Notes: generated from the sequence alone by a model not told the origin. A stretch of 64,000 nucleotides of DNA from Flavobacterium sp. 1 (GCF_002797935.1 NZ_PGER01000001.1:1-64000); one strand, 5' to 3'. Counted from the first letter of the stretch, positions 43,453-53,919 are shown. Made by a program: numbers and translations.

Positions 43453-45147
43453 ATGAAACTTTCCTTTTTTTTGTTACTATTCACTACAGCTGTTTTTGCT
43501 CAAGTTGGGTATCCTAAAGACTATTTTCGTTCGCCTCTTGATATTCCAGTGAAGTTGTCAGGGAATTTTGGAGAATTGAGACCCAACCATTTTCATGCCG
43601 GTTTTGACATGAAAACCCTTCAAAAAGAAGGATTGAACGTGTATGCAGTTGCAGATGGATATGTGTCAAGGATTAAAATTTCTACTTTCGGTAATGGGAA
43701 AACGATTTATATTGATCATCCAAATGGTTTCACCTCGGTATATGGGCATTTGCAGAAAGCCACCGATTCGATTGAAAGTTTTATAAAATATACGCATTAC
43801 AAAGAGAAGTCTTTTGAAATTGAAATGTATTTTAAACCCAATCAGATGCCTGTTAAAAAAGGACAGCTGATTGCTCTTTCCGGAAATACAGGGGCTTCTG
43901 AAGGACCGCATTTGCATTTCGAATTTAGAGATACCAAAACGGAGAAGATAATCAATCCAATGTTTTTTGGATTTGACGCTTTGATGCAGGACACCAAAAA
44001 ACCAATGGTATCTAATTTATACGTGTATCCTTTGGATGCTAAAACTACTGTAAATCATTCTCAACGGCGCATACCAATTAATTTATCCTTGCAAAAAGAC
44101 GGAACTTATTTGGCAGATAAAGTGGTTGCTAACGGGAAGATTGGTTTTGGGATTACAGCTTTCGATTATGATGATGTGTCGTTTAATAAAAATGGTGTTT
44201 TCAATGTGGATTTGTTTAATAACGGAAAATCTGTTTTCGGATACCAATTCAATACCTATGCTTTTGACGAAATGCGTTATGTAAATGCGTTAATCGATTA
44301 TTCATTTTATAAAAAAACAAGTCAAAGGATTCAGAAGCTGTTCATGGATCCTCCTTATAATTTAAGCATTATAAAGACGGATGAATCTAATGGCATTATT
44401 ACTGTGACTCCAAATTTGGCTAACGTCTGCCGTTTGGAAGTTTCAGATTTTTATGGAAATAAAACGGCAATTGCCATTCCGGTTGAATATGATTCTCTCT
44501 CTACAATAATCGAAAAAGAGCCTCTTGTAGCAAATTATGTTGTGAAAGCGTCAAAAGACTGTTTTTTTGAAAAAGATAAATGTTCTGTTTTTTTTCCAGC
44601 AGGGACATTCTATAATGACTTTGATTTAAATTTTGATGTAAAAAATAATGTATTGACGGTGCATGATGATACTGTTCCAGCGCATACTAATTTTACGGTA
44701 TCAATGGAGAATGACAGTTATGCTGATAAAAAGGATAAAGTTTTTATAGGCAGAATATCAGGTAGTGGGGTAAGTTATAATTCTACCCGCGAAAAGAATA
44801 ATGTTTATGAAACGAGAGTTAAAACGTTAGGTCAGTATAGATTGGTTTTGGATACGATTGCTCCAGCGATTACTGTTCCAAAATCTATTGAAGGCAAAAG
44901 ATTGGATACTCAAATGATTCTTCAAGTTCGTATTTCGGATGGTTTGTCTGGAATACAATCCTATAACGGCTATCTGAATGAAAAATGGATTTTAATGGAA
45001 TATGATAATAAAACCAATCTTTTGACCTATAATTTTAGTGACGGAATTGCTGCAGAGGGCGATAATGAATTAAAAGTAGTGGTCGTTGATAATGTAGGTA
45101 ATTCTGCTACCTTTGAAACTCATTTTCTAAGAAATCAAAAACAATAA
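43453..45147 (+). CDS. M23-family metallopeptidase
   Basis: A 564-residue exported protein, signal MKLSFFLLLFTTAVFAQ. The LytM domain lies near the N-terminus: NHFHAGFDMKT gives the first His and the Asp, and GPHLHFEFRD the second pair, so all zinc ligands are there. A long C-terminal beta-rich region (about 190-564), probably Ig-like, follows. It likely acts on peptidoglycan at the cell envelope. A TonB-dependent receptor gene starts 11 bases on. Confidence 0.92.
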   Translation: MKLSFFLLLFTTAVFAQVGYPKDYFRSPLDIPVKLSGNFGELRPNHFHAGFDMKTLQKEGLNVYAVADGYVSRIKISTFGNGKTIYIDHPNGFTSVYGHLQKATDSIESFIKYTHYKEKSFEIEMYFKPNQMPVKKGQLIALSGNTGASEGPHLHFEFRDTKTEKIINPMFFGFDALMQDTKKPMVSNLYVYPLDAKTTVNHSQRRIPINLSLQKDGTYLADKVVANGKIGFGITAFDYDDVSFNKNGVFNVDLFNNGKSVFGYQFNTYAFDEMRYVNALIDYSFYKKTSQRIQKLFMDPPYNLSIIKTDESNGIITVTPNLANVCRLEVSDFYGNKTAIAIPVEYDSLSTIIEKEPLVANYVVKASKDCFFEKDKCSVFFPAGTFYNDFDLNFDVKNNVLTVHDDTVPAHTNFTVSMENDSYADKKDKVFIGRISGSGVSYNSTREKNNVYETRVKTLGQYRLVLDTIAPAITVPKSIEGKRLDTQMILQVRISDGLSGIQSYNGYLNEKWILMEYDNKTNLLTYNFSDGIAAEGDNELKVVVVDNVGNSATFETHFLRNQKQ

Positions 45148-45158
45148 AAACAAACCAA

Positions 45159-47621
45159 TTGAATATTTTTAAATCCCTGTGCTGTTTTATTTTTTTGTCG
45201 ATGGGAATAACATCATTTGCTCAAACGGCTTTTGTTAAAGGAGTTATTTTGGACAAAAAAAACGTTCCTGTTGAAGGCGTAAATGTGATTTGCGCCAATA
45301 CTGGTACTCAAACTAACGATAAAGGATTTTATCAGATTGCTATTCCATCCAATCAAAATGTTACAGTTGAGTTTACTCATGTTTCTTTAAAAAAAGCCAG
45401 CCTTAAAGTTTCTCTGCAACCCAATGAAGTATATGTGTTTAATATGTACATGAATGACCAGGCCGAACAGATGGGGGAGGTTGTCATTAATAATAATAAA
45501 AAAACGGTTCAAGGGATTCTAACTTTTGAAGCCAAAGACATTCGGTTTATTCCTGGTGCCAATGCTGGTATTGAAAATGTTTTGAAAACATTACCAGGAG
45601 TCAATTCTAATAATGAACTAAGCACTCAGTACAGTGTTCGAGGCGGAAATTATGACGAAAATTTGGTTTACGTTAATGAAGTCGAAGTGTATCGTCCTTT
45701 TTTGATTCGCTCAGGACAACAAGAGGGATTGAGTTTTGTGAATACTGATTTAGTTCAGAATATTGATTTTTCGGCAGGAGGTTTTCAAGCAAAATACGGC
45801 GATAAAATGTCTTCCGTTTTGGATATTACCTATAGAAATCCAACACAATTTGGAGCATCGCTCGAAATGAGTTTTTTAGGAGGAAGTCTTGCTCTTGATT
45901 TAGTCTCTAAAGACAAGAAGTGGTCTGCAATTACTGGAATTAGATATAGAAACAATAGCCTTCTTGTCGATAGTCAAGAAACTCAAACAAATTATACGCC
46001 AACTTTTGCAGATATACAAACCAATATCAATTATCGAGCTTCTGCCAAATGGCAATGGAGTTTTTTAGGGAACATTTCCCAAAACAAGTATTTATACGAA
46101 CCGCTTACACGTAAAACCAATTTTGGCACGGTTGATGAGCCTATGGCGCTTGCTGTTTATTATGAAGGTAAAGAGAAAGATTTGTATAATACCTACTTTG
46201 GCGCTTTAAAAACGACGTATCAGGTGAATGATTCTTTTTCTTTGAAATTTATCGGATCTGTTTTCCATACTATCGAACAGGAATATTTTGATATTTATGC
46301 ACAATATAGATTAGGTGAAGTAGATACTAATATTGGTTCTGATACGTATGGAGATATTCAGTTTTCAAGAGGAATTGGTTCTCAACTCAATCATGCTCGT
46401 AACGATTTGGATGCTTTAATTGCTAATTTAGAAATAAAAGGCATAAATAATTGGAAAGAAAATCAAATCGAATGGGGTGTTAAATATACTAGGGAATCTA
46501 TTCGGGATCGAATTTCAGAATGGGAAATGATTGATTCAGCGGGGTTTTCAATAAGACCACCAATTGTATTGCCTAAAAACGACGAACCTTATCAATCTTA
46601 TTCCGGATTATTAATTCCATATCAGTCTGTAAGAGCCACCAATTTTACTGATATTGATCGATTTTCGGCTTATGCACAATGGAGCCGAAAAGATAATTTG
46701 GGAACAAACCAAATATGGTATAATTTAGGTGCTCGAATGCAAAGCTGGGAAGTTTCTGGAGACAATTTGAACGGTAAGATTCAAACGGTTTTTAGCCCAA
46801 GAGCTCAATTTGCCATAAAGCCAGATTGGAAAAAAGAAATGCTTTTTAGATTTACCATAGGTCTTTATAATCAACCTCCATTTTATAGAGAATTACGGGA
46901 TTATGATGGTGTGGTTCTGCCAGATACCAAAGCACAAAAATCGCTTAACGTTGTTTTAGGGAATGAATATAGTTTCAAGTTGAAGGAACGCCCTTTTAAA
47001 TTAGTTACCGAAGCCTATTATAAAACAATGACAGACGTAAATCCTTACACAGTAGACAATGTCAGAATTAGATATGCGGCAAATAATAATGCTGTTGCGT
47101 ATGTACAAGGGCTAGATGTTCGGCTTAATGGAGAATTTGTTCCTAGTACCGATTCTTGGATTAGTTTTGGTTATTTAAAAACTGAAGAGAATATCGATAA
47201 CAAAGGGTATATTTCCAGACCAACGGATCAACGATTGAAGTTTGGTCTTTTGTTTCAGGACTATATGCCAAAGATTCCAAGTTTGAAATTGTATTTGAAT
47301 TTGGTGTATAACACAGGATTACCAGGAGGATCGCCATCGTATGCAGATCCGTATTTATACCAAAATCGATTGAATGATTATCGCAGGGTAGATGTTGGTT
47401 TCTCTAAAGTCTTTATTGATCAAAAAGCAGGAATAGCTACTAAGAAGTTCTTAAAAAGTTTAAAGGAATTATCTTTAGGTTTCGAAATTTTCAACCTTTT
47501 TAATAATCAAAATGCAATAACTAATACTTGGGTTCGGGATGTGTATACCAAAACAGAATATGCTATTCCTAATTATATGACGACTCGAGTCTTTAATTTG
47601 AAGTTAAGTGCGAGGTTATAG
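45159..47621 (+). CDS. TonB-dependent receptor
   Basis: An 820-residue outer membrane receptor. The TTG start at 45159 is chosen because it opens the signal peptide MNIFKSLCCFIFLSMGITSF, and an ATG start further in would cut it. The CarboxypepD_reg-like domain is next (FVKGVILDKKNVPVEGVNVI), then the plug (VLKTLPGVNSNNELSTQYSV and RGGNYDENLVYVNEVEV) and a barrel ending in RVFNLKLSARL. Not a SusC type by length. The substrate is unknown. It forms an operon with the M23 peptidase. Confidence 0.9.
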   Translation: MNIFKSLCCFIFLSMGITSFAQTAFVKGVILDKKNVPVEGVNVICANTGTQTNDKGFYQIAIPSNQNVTVEFTHVSLKKASLKVSLQPNEVYVFNMYMNDQAEQMGEVVINNNKKTVQGILTFEAKDIRFIPGANAGIENVLKTLPGVNSNNELSTQYSVRGGNYDENLVYVNEVEVYRPFLIRSGQQEGLSFVNTDLVQNIDFSAGGFQAKYGDKMSSVLDITYRNPTQFGASLEMSFLGGSLALDLVSKDKKWSAITGIRYRNNSLLVDSQETQTNYTPTFADIQTNINYRASAKWQWSFLGNISQNKYLYEPLTRKTNFGTVDEPMALAVYYEGKEKDLYNTYFGALKTTYQVNDSFSLKFIGSVFHTIEQEYFDIYAQYRLGEVDTNIGSDTYGDIQFSRGIGSQLNHARNDLDALIANLEIKGINNWKENQIEWGVKYTRESIRDRISEWEMIDSAGFSIRPPIVLPKNDEPYQSYSGLLIPYQSVRATNFTDIDRFSAYAQWSRKDNLGTNQIWYNLGARMQSWEVSGDNLNGKIQTVFSPRAQFAIKPDWKKEMLFRFTIGLYNQPPFYRELRDYDGVVLPDTKAQKSLNVVLGNEYSFKLKERPFKLVTEAYYKTMTDVNPYTVDNVRIRYAANNNAVAYVQGLDVRLNGEFVPSTDSWISFGYLKTEENIDNKGYISRPTDQRLKFGLLFQDYMPKIPSLKLYLNLVYNTGLPGGSPSYADPYLYQNRLNDYRRVDVGFSKVFIDQKAGIATKKFLKSLKELSLGFEIFNLFNNQNAITNTWVRDVYTKTEYAIPNYMTTRVFNLKLSARL

Positions 47622-47733
47622 TTTTTTTAAAGATAGTATTGGATACTGTTAGAATGAATAAAACTGTTGCATATTTCCTTTCCATTTTTAAAAATGATTA
47701 CATTTGAGTTTATTTTTTAATATTAGAATTATT

Positions 47734-48456
47734 ATGAGAACATCACATTTTGTTTGTATCGGAATCTCGCTTTTACTTTTAGCAAGCTGTAAAGAAGAAA
47801 CAGAAAAGCCAAAAGTGACTTATGATGCTTCAAAGGCTGGGAGAGAACTCACTAAAGTTGATTCGAGTCAAATAAAAATTGCCGATTTGCCGATACAAAT
47901 GCAAGGGACAGATTATTTGATTCATCCAGTTGGGGACTTGAGTGTTTATGATAAAGGTGCCAAAAACAAATACGGTTCTTCGAGTGTGAATGATTTGAGT
48001 TTCACAATATCAAATACGTCTGAGTTTCAGATTACGGGTTACTTACAAAATCTTAAATTCCAAAAAATAGGTTCTGATTCTATAAAAGCATTGACAGATA
48101 AGCCTGTTTTGATTCAAACCGCAACCTACTTAAAAACGGTTTCTGATAGAATCAATAAACAGATTATGGTCTATACGCTGATGGATATGGATACCAATAA
48201 AGACGGAAAACTGGATGTAAGCGATATTACAACATTGTATTTGAGTAAAATTAGCGGAGCAAAATTCACCAAAGTCTCTGCCGATTTTCAAGAGCTGATA
48301 GATTGGAATTTAATTGAATCACAAAATCGTCTGTATTTTAGAACCGTTGAAGACACTAACAAAAATGGAAAATTTGACAGCAAAGATGTGGTGCATTATA
48401 ATTACATCAATTTGGTAGATAAAGACTGGAAAGTGGAAACGTACAATCCAATTTAA
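47734..48456 (+). CDS. Lipoprotein with EF-hand-like repeats
   Basis: 240 residues from the ATG at 47734. The longer frame from 47704 is rejected because the lipoprotein signal begins here (IGISLLLLASC, lipobox LLAS-C). Two calcium-loop-like motifs lie in the C-terminal half: DMDTNKDGKLDVSD and EDTNKNGKFDSKD, both with the DxNxDGxxD pattern. It is not a known enzyme. The loops suggest Ca binding or a dockerin-like contact. Confidence 0.75.
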   Translation: MRTSHFVCIGISLLLLASCKEETEKPKVTYDASKAGRELTKVDSSQIKIADLPIQMQGTDYLIHPVGDLSVYDKGAKNKYGSSSVNDLSFTISNTSEFQITGYLQNLKFQKIGSDSIKALTDKPVLIQTATYLKTVSDRINKQIMVYTLMDMDTNKDGKLDVSDITTLYLSKISGAKFTKVSADFQELIDWNLIESQNRLYFRTVEDTNKNGKFDSKDVVHYNYINLVDKDWKVETYNPI

Positions 48457-48555
48457 ATTGGGTTTTGCTATTTTAGTACTTTAAGGATAAAGGAAAATTA
48501 GATATAAATAGCGCCAATTTATAAGTTACTTGCTATTTTAAGAAACATTACGATA

Positions 48556-49296
48556 ATGAGAAACTGTTCCTATTGTGATAAAGAAGTAAAATTAACCAAA
48601 GAGCATATTTGGCCTAAATGTTTAATAAATAGGATGCCTGAACTTGAACTTAAATATTTAGATAGTAAAAAACTTTTTTTTCTTGCTGAAATGGTTATAT
48701 CAGATGTTTGTGCTGACTGTAATAATACAAAACTATCAAAATTAGATACTTATTTTTGTTCATTATACGACACATATTTCAAAGAATATCATGAGGAGAA
48801 AAAACCATTTAATTTTATTTATGATTATGAACTTCTTTTAAGAAGTCTATTAAAAATTACATATAATTCTTCAAGAACAGTTTCACGTGAAGGTAATTTT
48901 TTAGAAAAATTTAAAAAATTTATCTTAGATGGAGCAGAAAGTTCTGAAAGTATAGTTGTTAAACTTGACATTATAACTCCTGCATTATCTGAAGAAGGTA
49001 AATTTTATCCGAAATCTGCACGCTGTGGGACTTTTGACGTAGGCATTATAACTAGTAATTTTCATTTAAGAGTAATTTCTGTAAACTCATTTTACTTTTA
49101 TATTTTAATTTCAAATGACGATTTAATACAAGAAAATGTATTTTCAGAACTACAAAGTTTAATTGAAAGAATACCTGGCACAATAATTCATCCATATAAA
49201 ACTGAAACATTTGTCAATAATTTTTCTAGAGACGATGCTCATAGTATACATATAGATTTTATAACGAGAAGTTCTGAAGGTTTTATAAAAGTTTAA
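48556..49296 (+). CDS. HNH-endonuclease-like protein
   Basis: 246 residues. An N-terminal HNH pattern with zinc cysteines: CSYC, then LTKEHIWPKC and CADCNNTKLSKLD. The rest (about 70-246) is beta-rich and not recognised. Stand-alone HNH proteins of this type are often defence or mobile-element genes. Codon use looks more AT-rich than the neighbours by eye. The start has no clear promoter. It is read as a single gene, with the DUF2971 gene beyond on the other strand. Confidence 0.75.
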   Translation: MRNCSYCDKEVKLTKEHIWPKCLINRMPELELKYLDSKKLFFLAEMVISDVCADCNNTKLSKLDTYFCSLYDTYFKEYHEEKKPFNFIYDYELLLRSLLKITYNSSRTVSREGNFLEKFKKFILDGAESSESIVVKLDIITPALSEEGKFYPKSARCGTFDVGIITSNFHLRVISVNSFYFYILISNDDLIQENVFSELQSLIERIPGTIIHPYKTETFVNNFSRDDAHSIHIDFITRSSEGFIKV

Positions 49297-49507
49297 AAAA
49301 ATAAAACAGCTGGTAATAGCTTTGCGAGATTGCGAAATATGTGCAAAATCAGGTTTGTCTTTCGCAAGAGATATTATCTTGGTGGAAAGACTCAGTCCGT
49401 TTGGATCAGCAACTTCGCTTACTGGCAAAACGTTAATCTTTTTAAAACCAATGAAATCAGTGATAATTTGTGCAGTTTGTGGCGAAAAAACTAAGCTTCG
49501 GGATTTC
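49297..49507. other. Remnant of an unknown gene (minus strand)
   Basis: On the minus strand a frame reads SLVFSPQTAQIITDFIGFKK and then PVSEVADPNGLSLSTKIIS, with protein-like composition but no start. It may be the 3' end of a lost gene lying between the HNH and DUF2971 genes. Confidence 0.35.
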
Positions 49508-50209
49508 TCAAATCAAAATATCACTTTCCAAATCTGATTTCTCAATTTCAAAATCAAATCCTAGTTGTTTTACCAATTGAATCACCAGATTTTTATACCA
49601 ATTCTCAGACTTGGGATGAATGTATATTTTTTCAATCAATTGGGTGATATCCACGTTTATTTTCAGTCCATCATTTAATTTGATATTGCTGTCGGCCACG
49701 TCTGTAATGATTCGTACCTCGCGTTCGTATTGGAAACTTTTTCGTTTGAATAAAAAAGGAAAAAACAAATCATCAAACGGAATGTACTCTTTTTTGTAAT
49801 CGATATAATTGACTTCACCAATATACTGCTTGTAATTTTTTTCGAGAACTAAAGCATCCTGTAGCCTTTTTACTGTAGACTGTATAGCCAATCCTTCACT
49901 GTTTTGGGTAAAAATCTGCCACATCGCAAACGATTCATATTCATTGATGTGCCAACTGCTTATGGCTACTTTTTCCCGATGTGTTTTGTAGTAATTTAAA
50001 AAATCAGGATTGTTTATAGAGAGTTTTTTGATTTCTTCAAATGTTGGTTCGCTAAAAGTGCCTTCATATTGGTCTTCAAATTTATCCGAACGCGACATAA
50101 ATAATTTTTGCGAAAGCAATAAATCTAAAAACTTCGACAAGTCCAGATATTTCCATACAATGGTATCTTGATCTTGCGGAAGTTTTATGTTGGGATTGTT
50201 GAGGTACAT
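49508..50209 (-). CDS. DUF2971 protein
   Basis: 233 residues. Typical opening WKYLDLSKFLDLLLSQKLFM, then SRSDKFEDQYEGTF, SSWHINEYESFAMWQIF and the later YEREVRIIT. The family's function is unknown. Members occur in accessory and defence-type loci. Together with the HNH gene it may be a small acquired patch in core sequence. Confidence 0.85.
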   Translation of the reverse strand: MYLNNPNIKLPQDQDTIVWKYLDLSKFLDLLLSQKLFMSRSDKFEDQYEGTFSEPTFEEIKKLSINNPDFLNYYKTHREKVAISSWHINEYESFAMWQIFTQNSEGLAIQSTVKRLQDALVLEKNYKQYIGEVNYIDYKKEYIPFDDLFFPFLFKRKSFQYEREVRIITDVADSNIKLNDGLKINVDITQLIEKIYIHPKSENWYKNLVIQLVKQLGFDFEIEKSDLESDILI

Positions 50210-50282
50210 TGCTTTTGGATTTAAAAATTTTAGTTTGTCAAAAATCTAAAATCAGCATTTTGAAATCTAAAATCTGAAATCA

Positions 50283-52109
50283 TTATTCGAGTGACTGCAT
50301 TGTTACCAGTTTGTTATAAGCACCGTTCATTGCAATAAGTTCTTCGTGTTTGCCTTGCTCTACGATTTTTCCTTTCTTCATAACAACAATCAAATCTGCT
50401 TTTTGAATGGTCGAAAGACGGTGTGCAATTACAATCGATGTTCTGTTTTGCATCATATTTTCTAGAGCCACTTGTACAAATTTTTCGCTTTCGGTATCTA
50501 AAGCTGATGTTGCTTCATCCAAAATCATAATTGGAGGGTTTTTCAAAACAGCACGGGCAATAGAAAGACGCTGTTTTTGACCACCGGAAAGTTTATTTCC
50601 GCTGTCGCCAATATTGGTATAGATTCCAAGAGGTAAATCTTGGACGAATTCATAGGCATTAGCAATTTTCAAAGCTTCTATAATTTCGTCATCGGTTGCA
50701 TCCAGTTTTCCTAATGAGATATTCGCTTTTATAGTGTCATTAAATAAAATACTGTCTTGAGTTACCAATCCCATTAAACCACGAAGAGATTGTAGATTAA
50801 TGTCTTTTATGGCAATTCCGTCGATAGTAATTGTTCCTTCATTGACATCATAAAAACGGGTTAATAAATTGGCAATAGTGCTTTTTCCGCTTCCTGATTG
50901 TCCCACAAGGGCGACAGTCTGGCCTTTTTTTACAGTAAGAGAAAAGTTTTTTAGAACATTTTCATTTTCGTATTTAAAATTGATATTTTGAATCGCAATT
51001 TCTGAGCCAAAAGAAGTTTTTTCTATCGCATCCTCTTTGCTGGTTATTGGGTTTTCCTGATCCAGAATTTCTAAAACTCGTTCTGCTGCTGCGTTTCCTC
51101 TTTTTACTCCGTATGAAGCTTTAGAAATTGCTTTTGCAGGCGTTAGAATGTTATAAGCCAATCCCATATAGGCAATAAAGGCAGCACCTTCAAGACTTTT
51201 CTCAATCAAAACCATTTGACCTCCGTACCAAAGTAATATGGCGATTACAGTAATTCCCATAAATTCACTCGCAGGCGAAGCTAAGTTCTGGCGATTGCCA
51301 ATACTGTTTGATAAAGTAAAAAAACGTTCGGTAGAATTTTGAAAAACGGTATTAAAATAGTTTTCAGAATTATATCCTTTTACCACCTTCAATCCGCCAA
51401 TTGTTTCCTCTATAGTCGATAAAAAAGTGCCTTGTTCTTGTTGTGCTTTTGTTGATTGTTTTTTAAGCTGTTTTCCAATCAATGAAATGATGTAGCCTGA
51501 AACTGGAATGAAAATAAAGACAAATATGGTTAGTTTAGCACTAATAATAAGCATCGCACCTATTGTAAAAATGATGGTTAGCGGTTCTTTTACAATAAGC
51601 TCCAATATAGCTAAAAAGGAGTTTTGCACTTCGTTTACATCAGCAGAAATTCTCGAAATCACATCTCCTTTTCTTTTTTCAGAATAAAAAGCTAATGGAA
51701 GTTCAAGTGTTTTTTTATACAAAGCATTTCGCATGTCTCTTAAAACACCATTTCGTAAAAAAGTAATGAAAAACATGGCTAAATAATCGGCTAAGTTTTT
51801 TAATAAAAAGATCGAAATTATAATTGCAACCATTATAGATAAAACATAACCAGATTCATGAGTGCCTTTTGTAGTGGTAATGTAATAGCTCAAATAATTT
51901 TCGCCATATTCTTTAAGTTCTAGAATTCCGTTATATACAGGTTTTACGGTATTTTGTTTTGTTTTGTCAAACAATACCTGAAGCATTGGTATTAGAGCAA
52001 CAAAAGAAAGAGTGCTAAAAAGCGCATACAAAACATTAAAAAAGATATTTAACAATGCATATTTTTTATACGGATATATAAAAGGAACTATTTTTTTAAA
52101 ATTGCTCAT
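50283..52109 (-). CDS. ABC exporter, MsbA-like (fused permease and ATPase)
   Basis: 608 residues: six membrane helices (about 15-320) and a nucleotide-binding domain with Walker A GQSGSGKS, signature LSGGQKQR and Walker B IMILDEATSALD. Fused half-transporters of this type move lipids, lipid A or drugs. The substrate cannot be told. It stands in one minus-strand run with the phosphohexomutase, but a terminator (52135-52165) separates them. Confidence 0.92.
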   Translation of the reverse strand: MSNFKKIVPFIYPYKKYALLNIFFNVLYALFSTLSFVALIPMLQVLFDKTKQNTVKPVYNGILELKEYGENYLSYYITTTKGTHESGYVLSIMVAIIISIFLLKNLADYLAMFFITFLRNGVLRDMRNALYKKTLELPLAFYSEKRKGDVISRISADVNEVQNSFLAILELIVKEPLTIIFTIGAMLIISAKLTIFVFIFIPVSGYIISLIGKQLKKQSTKAQQEQGTFLSTIEETIGGLKVVKGYNSENYFNTVFQNSTERFFTLSNSIGNRQNLASPASEFMGITVIAILLWYGGQMVLIEKSLEGAAFIAYMGLAYNILTPAKAISKASYGVKRGNAAAERVLEILDQENPITSKEDAIEKTSFGSEIAIQNINFKYENENVLKNFSLTVKKGQTVALVGQSGSGKSTIANLLTRFYDVNEGTITIDGIAIKDINLQSLRGLMGLVTQDSILFNDTIKANISLGKLDATDDEIIEALKIANAYEFVQDLPLGIYTNIGDSGNKLSGGQKQRLSIARAVLKNPPIMILDEATSALDTESEKFVQVALENMMQNRTSIVIAHRLSTIQKADLIVVMKKGKIVEQGKHEELIAMNGAYNKLVTMQSLE

Positions 52110-52134
52110 TATTTAAGTTGTTGTTTAGGCATTA

Positions 52135-52165
52135 AAACCCGACAATTTTAGAAAATGTCGGGTTT
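52135..52165 (-). terminator. Terminator of the phosphohexomutase gene
   Basis: AACCCGACA and TGTCGGGTT pair, with T residues on the minus strand. Confidence 0.75.
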
Positions 52166-52191
52166 GTTTTTATTTAAAGCAATAGAGTATT

Positions 52192-53919
52192 TTAGCTTAA
52201 TTGCATTGCAGTAATTATATTTTTTATTTTTTCATCTAACACCTGCTCAACTTTTGTGAAATTTTCTACGCTGTCTAATTCGGTTTTTACGCTGATGTAA
52301 AATTTAATTTTAGGTTCTGTTCCGCTTGGTCTCGCGCAAATTTTAGATCCGTCTTCAGTGTAGTAAATCAATACATCTGCTTTTGGCATATCTATAGTTT
52401 CTTCTTCACTGGTAAACAAGTTTTTTGCTATTGATGATTTGTAATCTTCCACCAATACAACTCTTTGACCATTTATTTCTTTCAATGGATTTTCACGCAA
52501 AGAAATCATCATTTGATTGATTTCAGCCAATCCTTCCATTCCTTTTTTAGTAATCGAAATCAAATGTTCTTTGTAAAAGCCGTGTTCTACATATAATTTT
52601 AATAATTCTTTGTAAACCGTGCTTCCGTTAGCTTTGGCTTGAGCGGCTAATTCACAAATTAATAAAGTAGCTGCAACGGCGTCTTTGTCACGCACTGCAT
52701 CGCCTACCATATATCCGAAACTTTCTTCCCCGCCACCAATGAATTCCAATTCCGGGAAATCCTTAATCATTTTGGCAATCCATTTGAAACCAGTCAAACC
52801 AACTTTGAATCCAACTTCATAAGCTGACGCCAATTCCATAATCATTGGAGTAGATACGATAGTAGAACCTACAAATTGTTTTCCGTTAATTTTGCCTGCT
52901 TTTTTCCATTCTTCCAATAAAAAAGCAGTCATTAAAATCATCGTTTGATTTCCGTTTAATAAAATCATTTTGCCTTCGTTATTTCGAACAGCAACTCCTA
53001 GTCGATCACAATCAGGATCAGTTCCAATAACAATATCAGAGTTGGTTTTGTCTGCCAATGCCAATGCTAATGTTAATGCTTCCGGCTCTTCAGGATTTGG
53101 AGATTTTACAGTAGGAAAGTCACCATTTGGAACTCTTTGCTCTTCAACAATGTTCACATTTTTATATCCTGCCTGCGCAAAAGTATCAGGTACTAAAGTA
53201 ATGGAAGTTCCGTGCAAAGAAGTAAATACAATATTAAGATTGTCTTTAGCTTCTTGAGAAGTTCCAAAACTTGCATTTTTAATTGTCGATTTGATGAAAG
53301 CCTGATCAACTTCGGCATCTATATATTGAATCAAATCTTCGTTTGCATCAAATTTGATTTGGCTATAATTTAATTTTTCGATGGTGTCGATAATATCTCC
53401 ATCTTGCGGAGGAACAATTTGTCCGCCATCTTCCCAATATACTTTGTAACCGTTATATTCTGGGGGATTGTGAGAAGCCGTTAATACAATTCCGCATTGA
53501 CAGCCTAAATGTTTTAGAGCAAAAGACAATTCGGGAGTAGGTCTCAAATCCGAAAATAAATAAACCTGAATACCATTTGCAGAGAAAACATCGGCAACCA
53601 CTTTTGCTAACGATTTGCTGTTATGACGGCAGTCAAAAGCAATAACGGCTTTCAAAGGCTGATTTGGAAATGCAATTTTCAAATAATCAGAAAGTCCCTG
53701 AGTACTTTTTCCAAGAGTATATTTGTTGATGCGGTTGTTTCCAACTCCCATTACACCGCGCATTCCGCCCGTTCCAAATTCAAGATTTTTGTAAAAACTC
53801 TCTTCTAGTTCTTTTGGTGAAGTTGTCATTAATTCCTTTACGGCAACTTGTGTTTCGTTATCAAACGTAGGCGTTAACCATTCATTTACTGCGTCTAAAA
53901 TGTTTTGTGCTATATGCAT
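52192..53919 (-). CDS. Phosphoglucomutase/phosphomannomutase
   Basis: 575 residues of the alpha-D-phosphohexomutase family, which interconverts hexose 6- and 1-phosphates. The phosphoserine loop is VLTASHNPPEYNGYKV, the metal loop is GTDPDCDRLGVAV, the sugar loop is GGEESFGYM, and the C-terminal phosphate-binding loop is RPSGTEPKIKFY. The substrate choice (glucose, mannose or both) is not settled by the sequence. Confidence 0.94.
   Translation of the reverse strand: MHIAQNILDAVNEWLTPTFDNETQVAVKELMTTSPKELEESFYKNLEFGTGGMRGVMGVGNNRINKYTLGKSTQGLSDYLKIAFPNQPLKAVIAFDCRHNSKSLAKVVADVFSANGIQVYLFSDLRPTPELSFALKHLGCQCGIVLTASHNPPEYNGYKVYWEDGGQIVPPQDGDIIDTIEKLNYSQIKFDANEDLIQYIDAEVDQAFIKSTIKNASFGTSQEAKDNLNIVFTSLHGTSITLVPDTFAQAGYKNVNIVEEQRVPNGDFPTVKSPNPEEPEALTLALALADKTNSDIVIGTDPDCDRLGVAVRNNEGKMILLNGNQTMILMTAFLLEEWKKAGKINGKQFVGSTIVSTPMIMELASAYEVGFKVGLTGFKWIAKMIKDFPELEFIGGGEESFGYMVGDAVRDKDAVAATLLICELAAQAKANGSTVYKELLKLYVEHGFYKEHLISITKKGMEGLAEINQMMISLRENPLKEINGQRVVLVEDYKSSIAKNLFTSEEETIDMPKADVLIYYTEDGSKICARPSGTEPKIKFYISVKTELDSVENFTKVEQVLDEKIKNIITAMQLS

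Noticed and set aside
49322..49537. 71-codon plus-strand frame with CxxC pairs
   Set aside because: Its CEIC and CAVC pairs are not in a known zinc pattern, and the opposite strand reads more like a real protein remnant.
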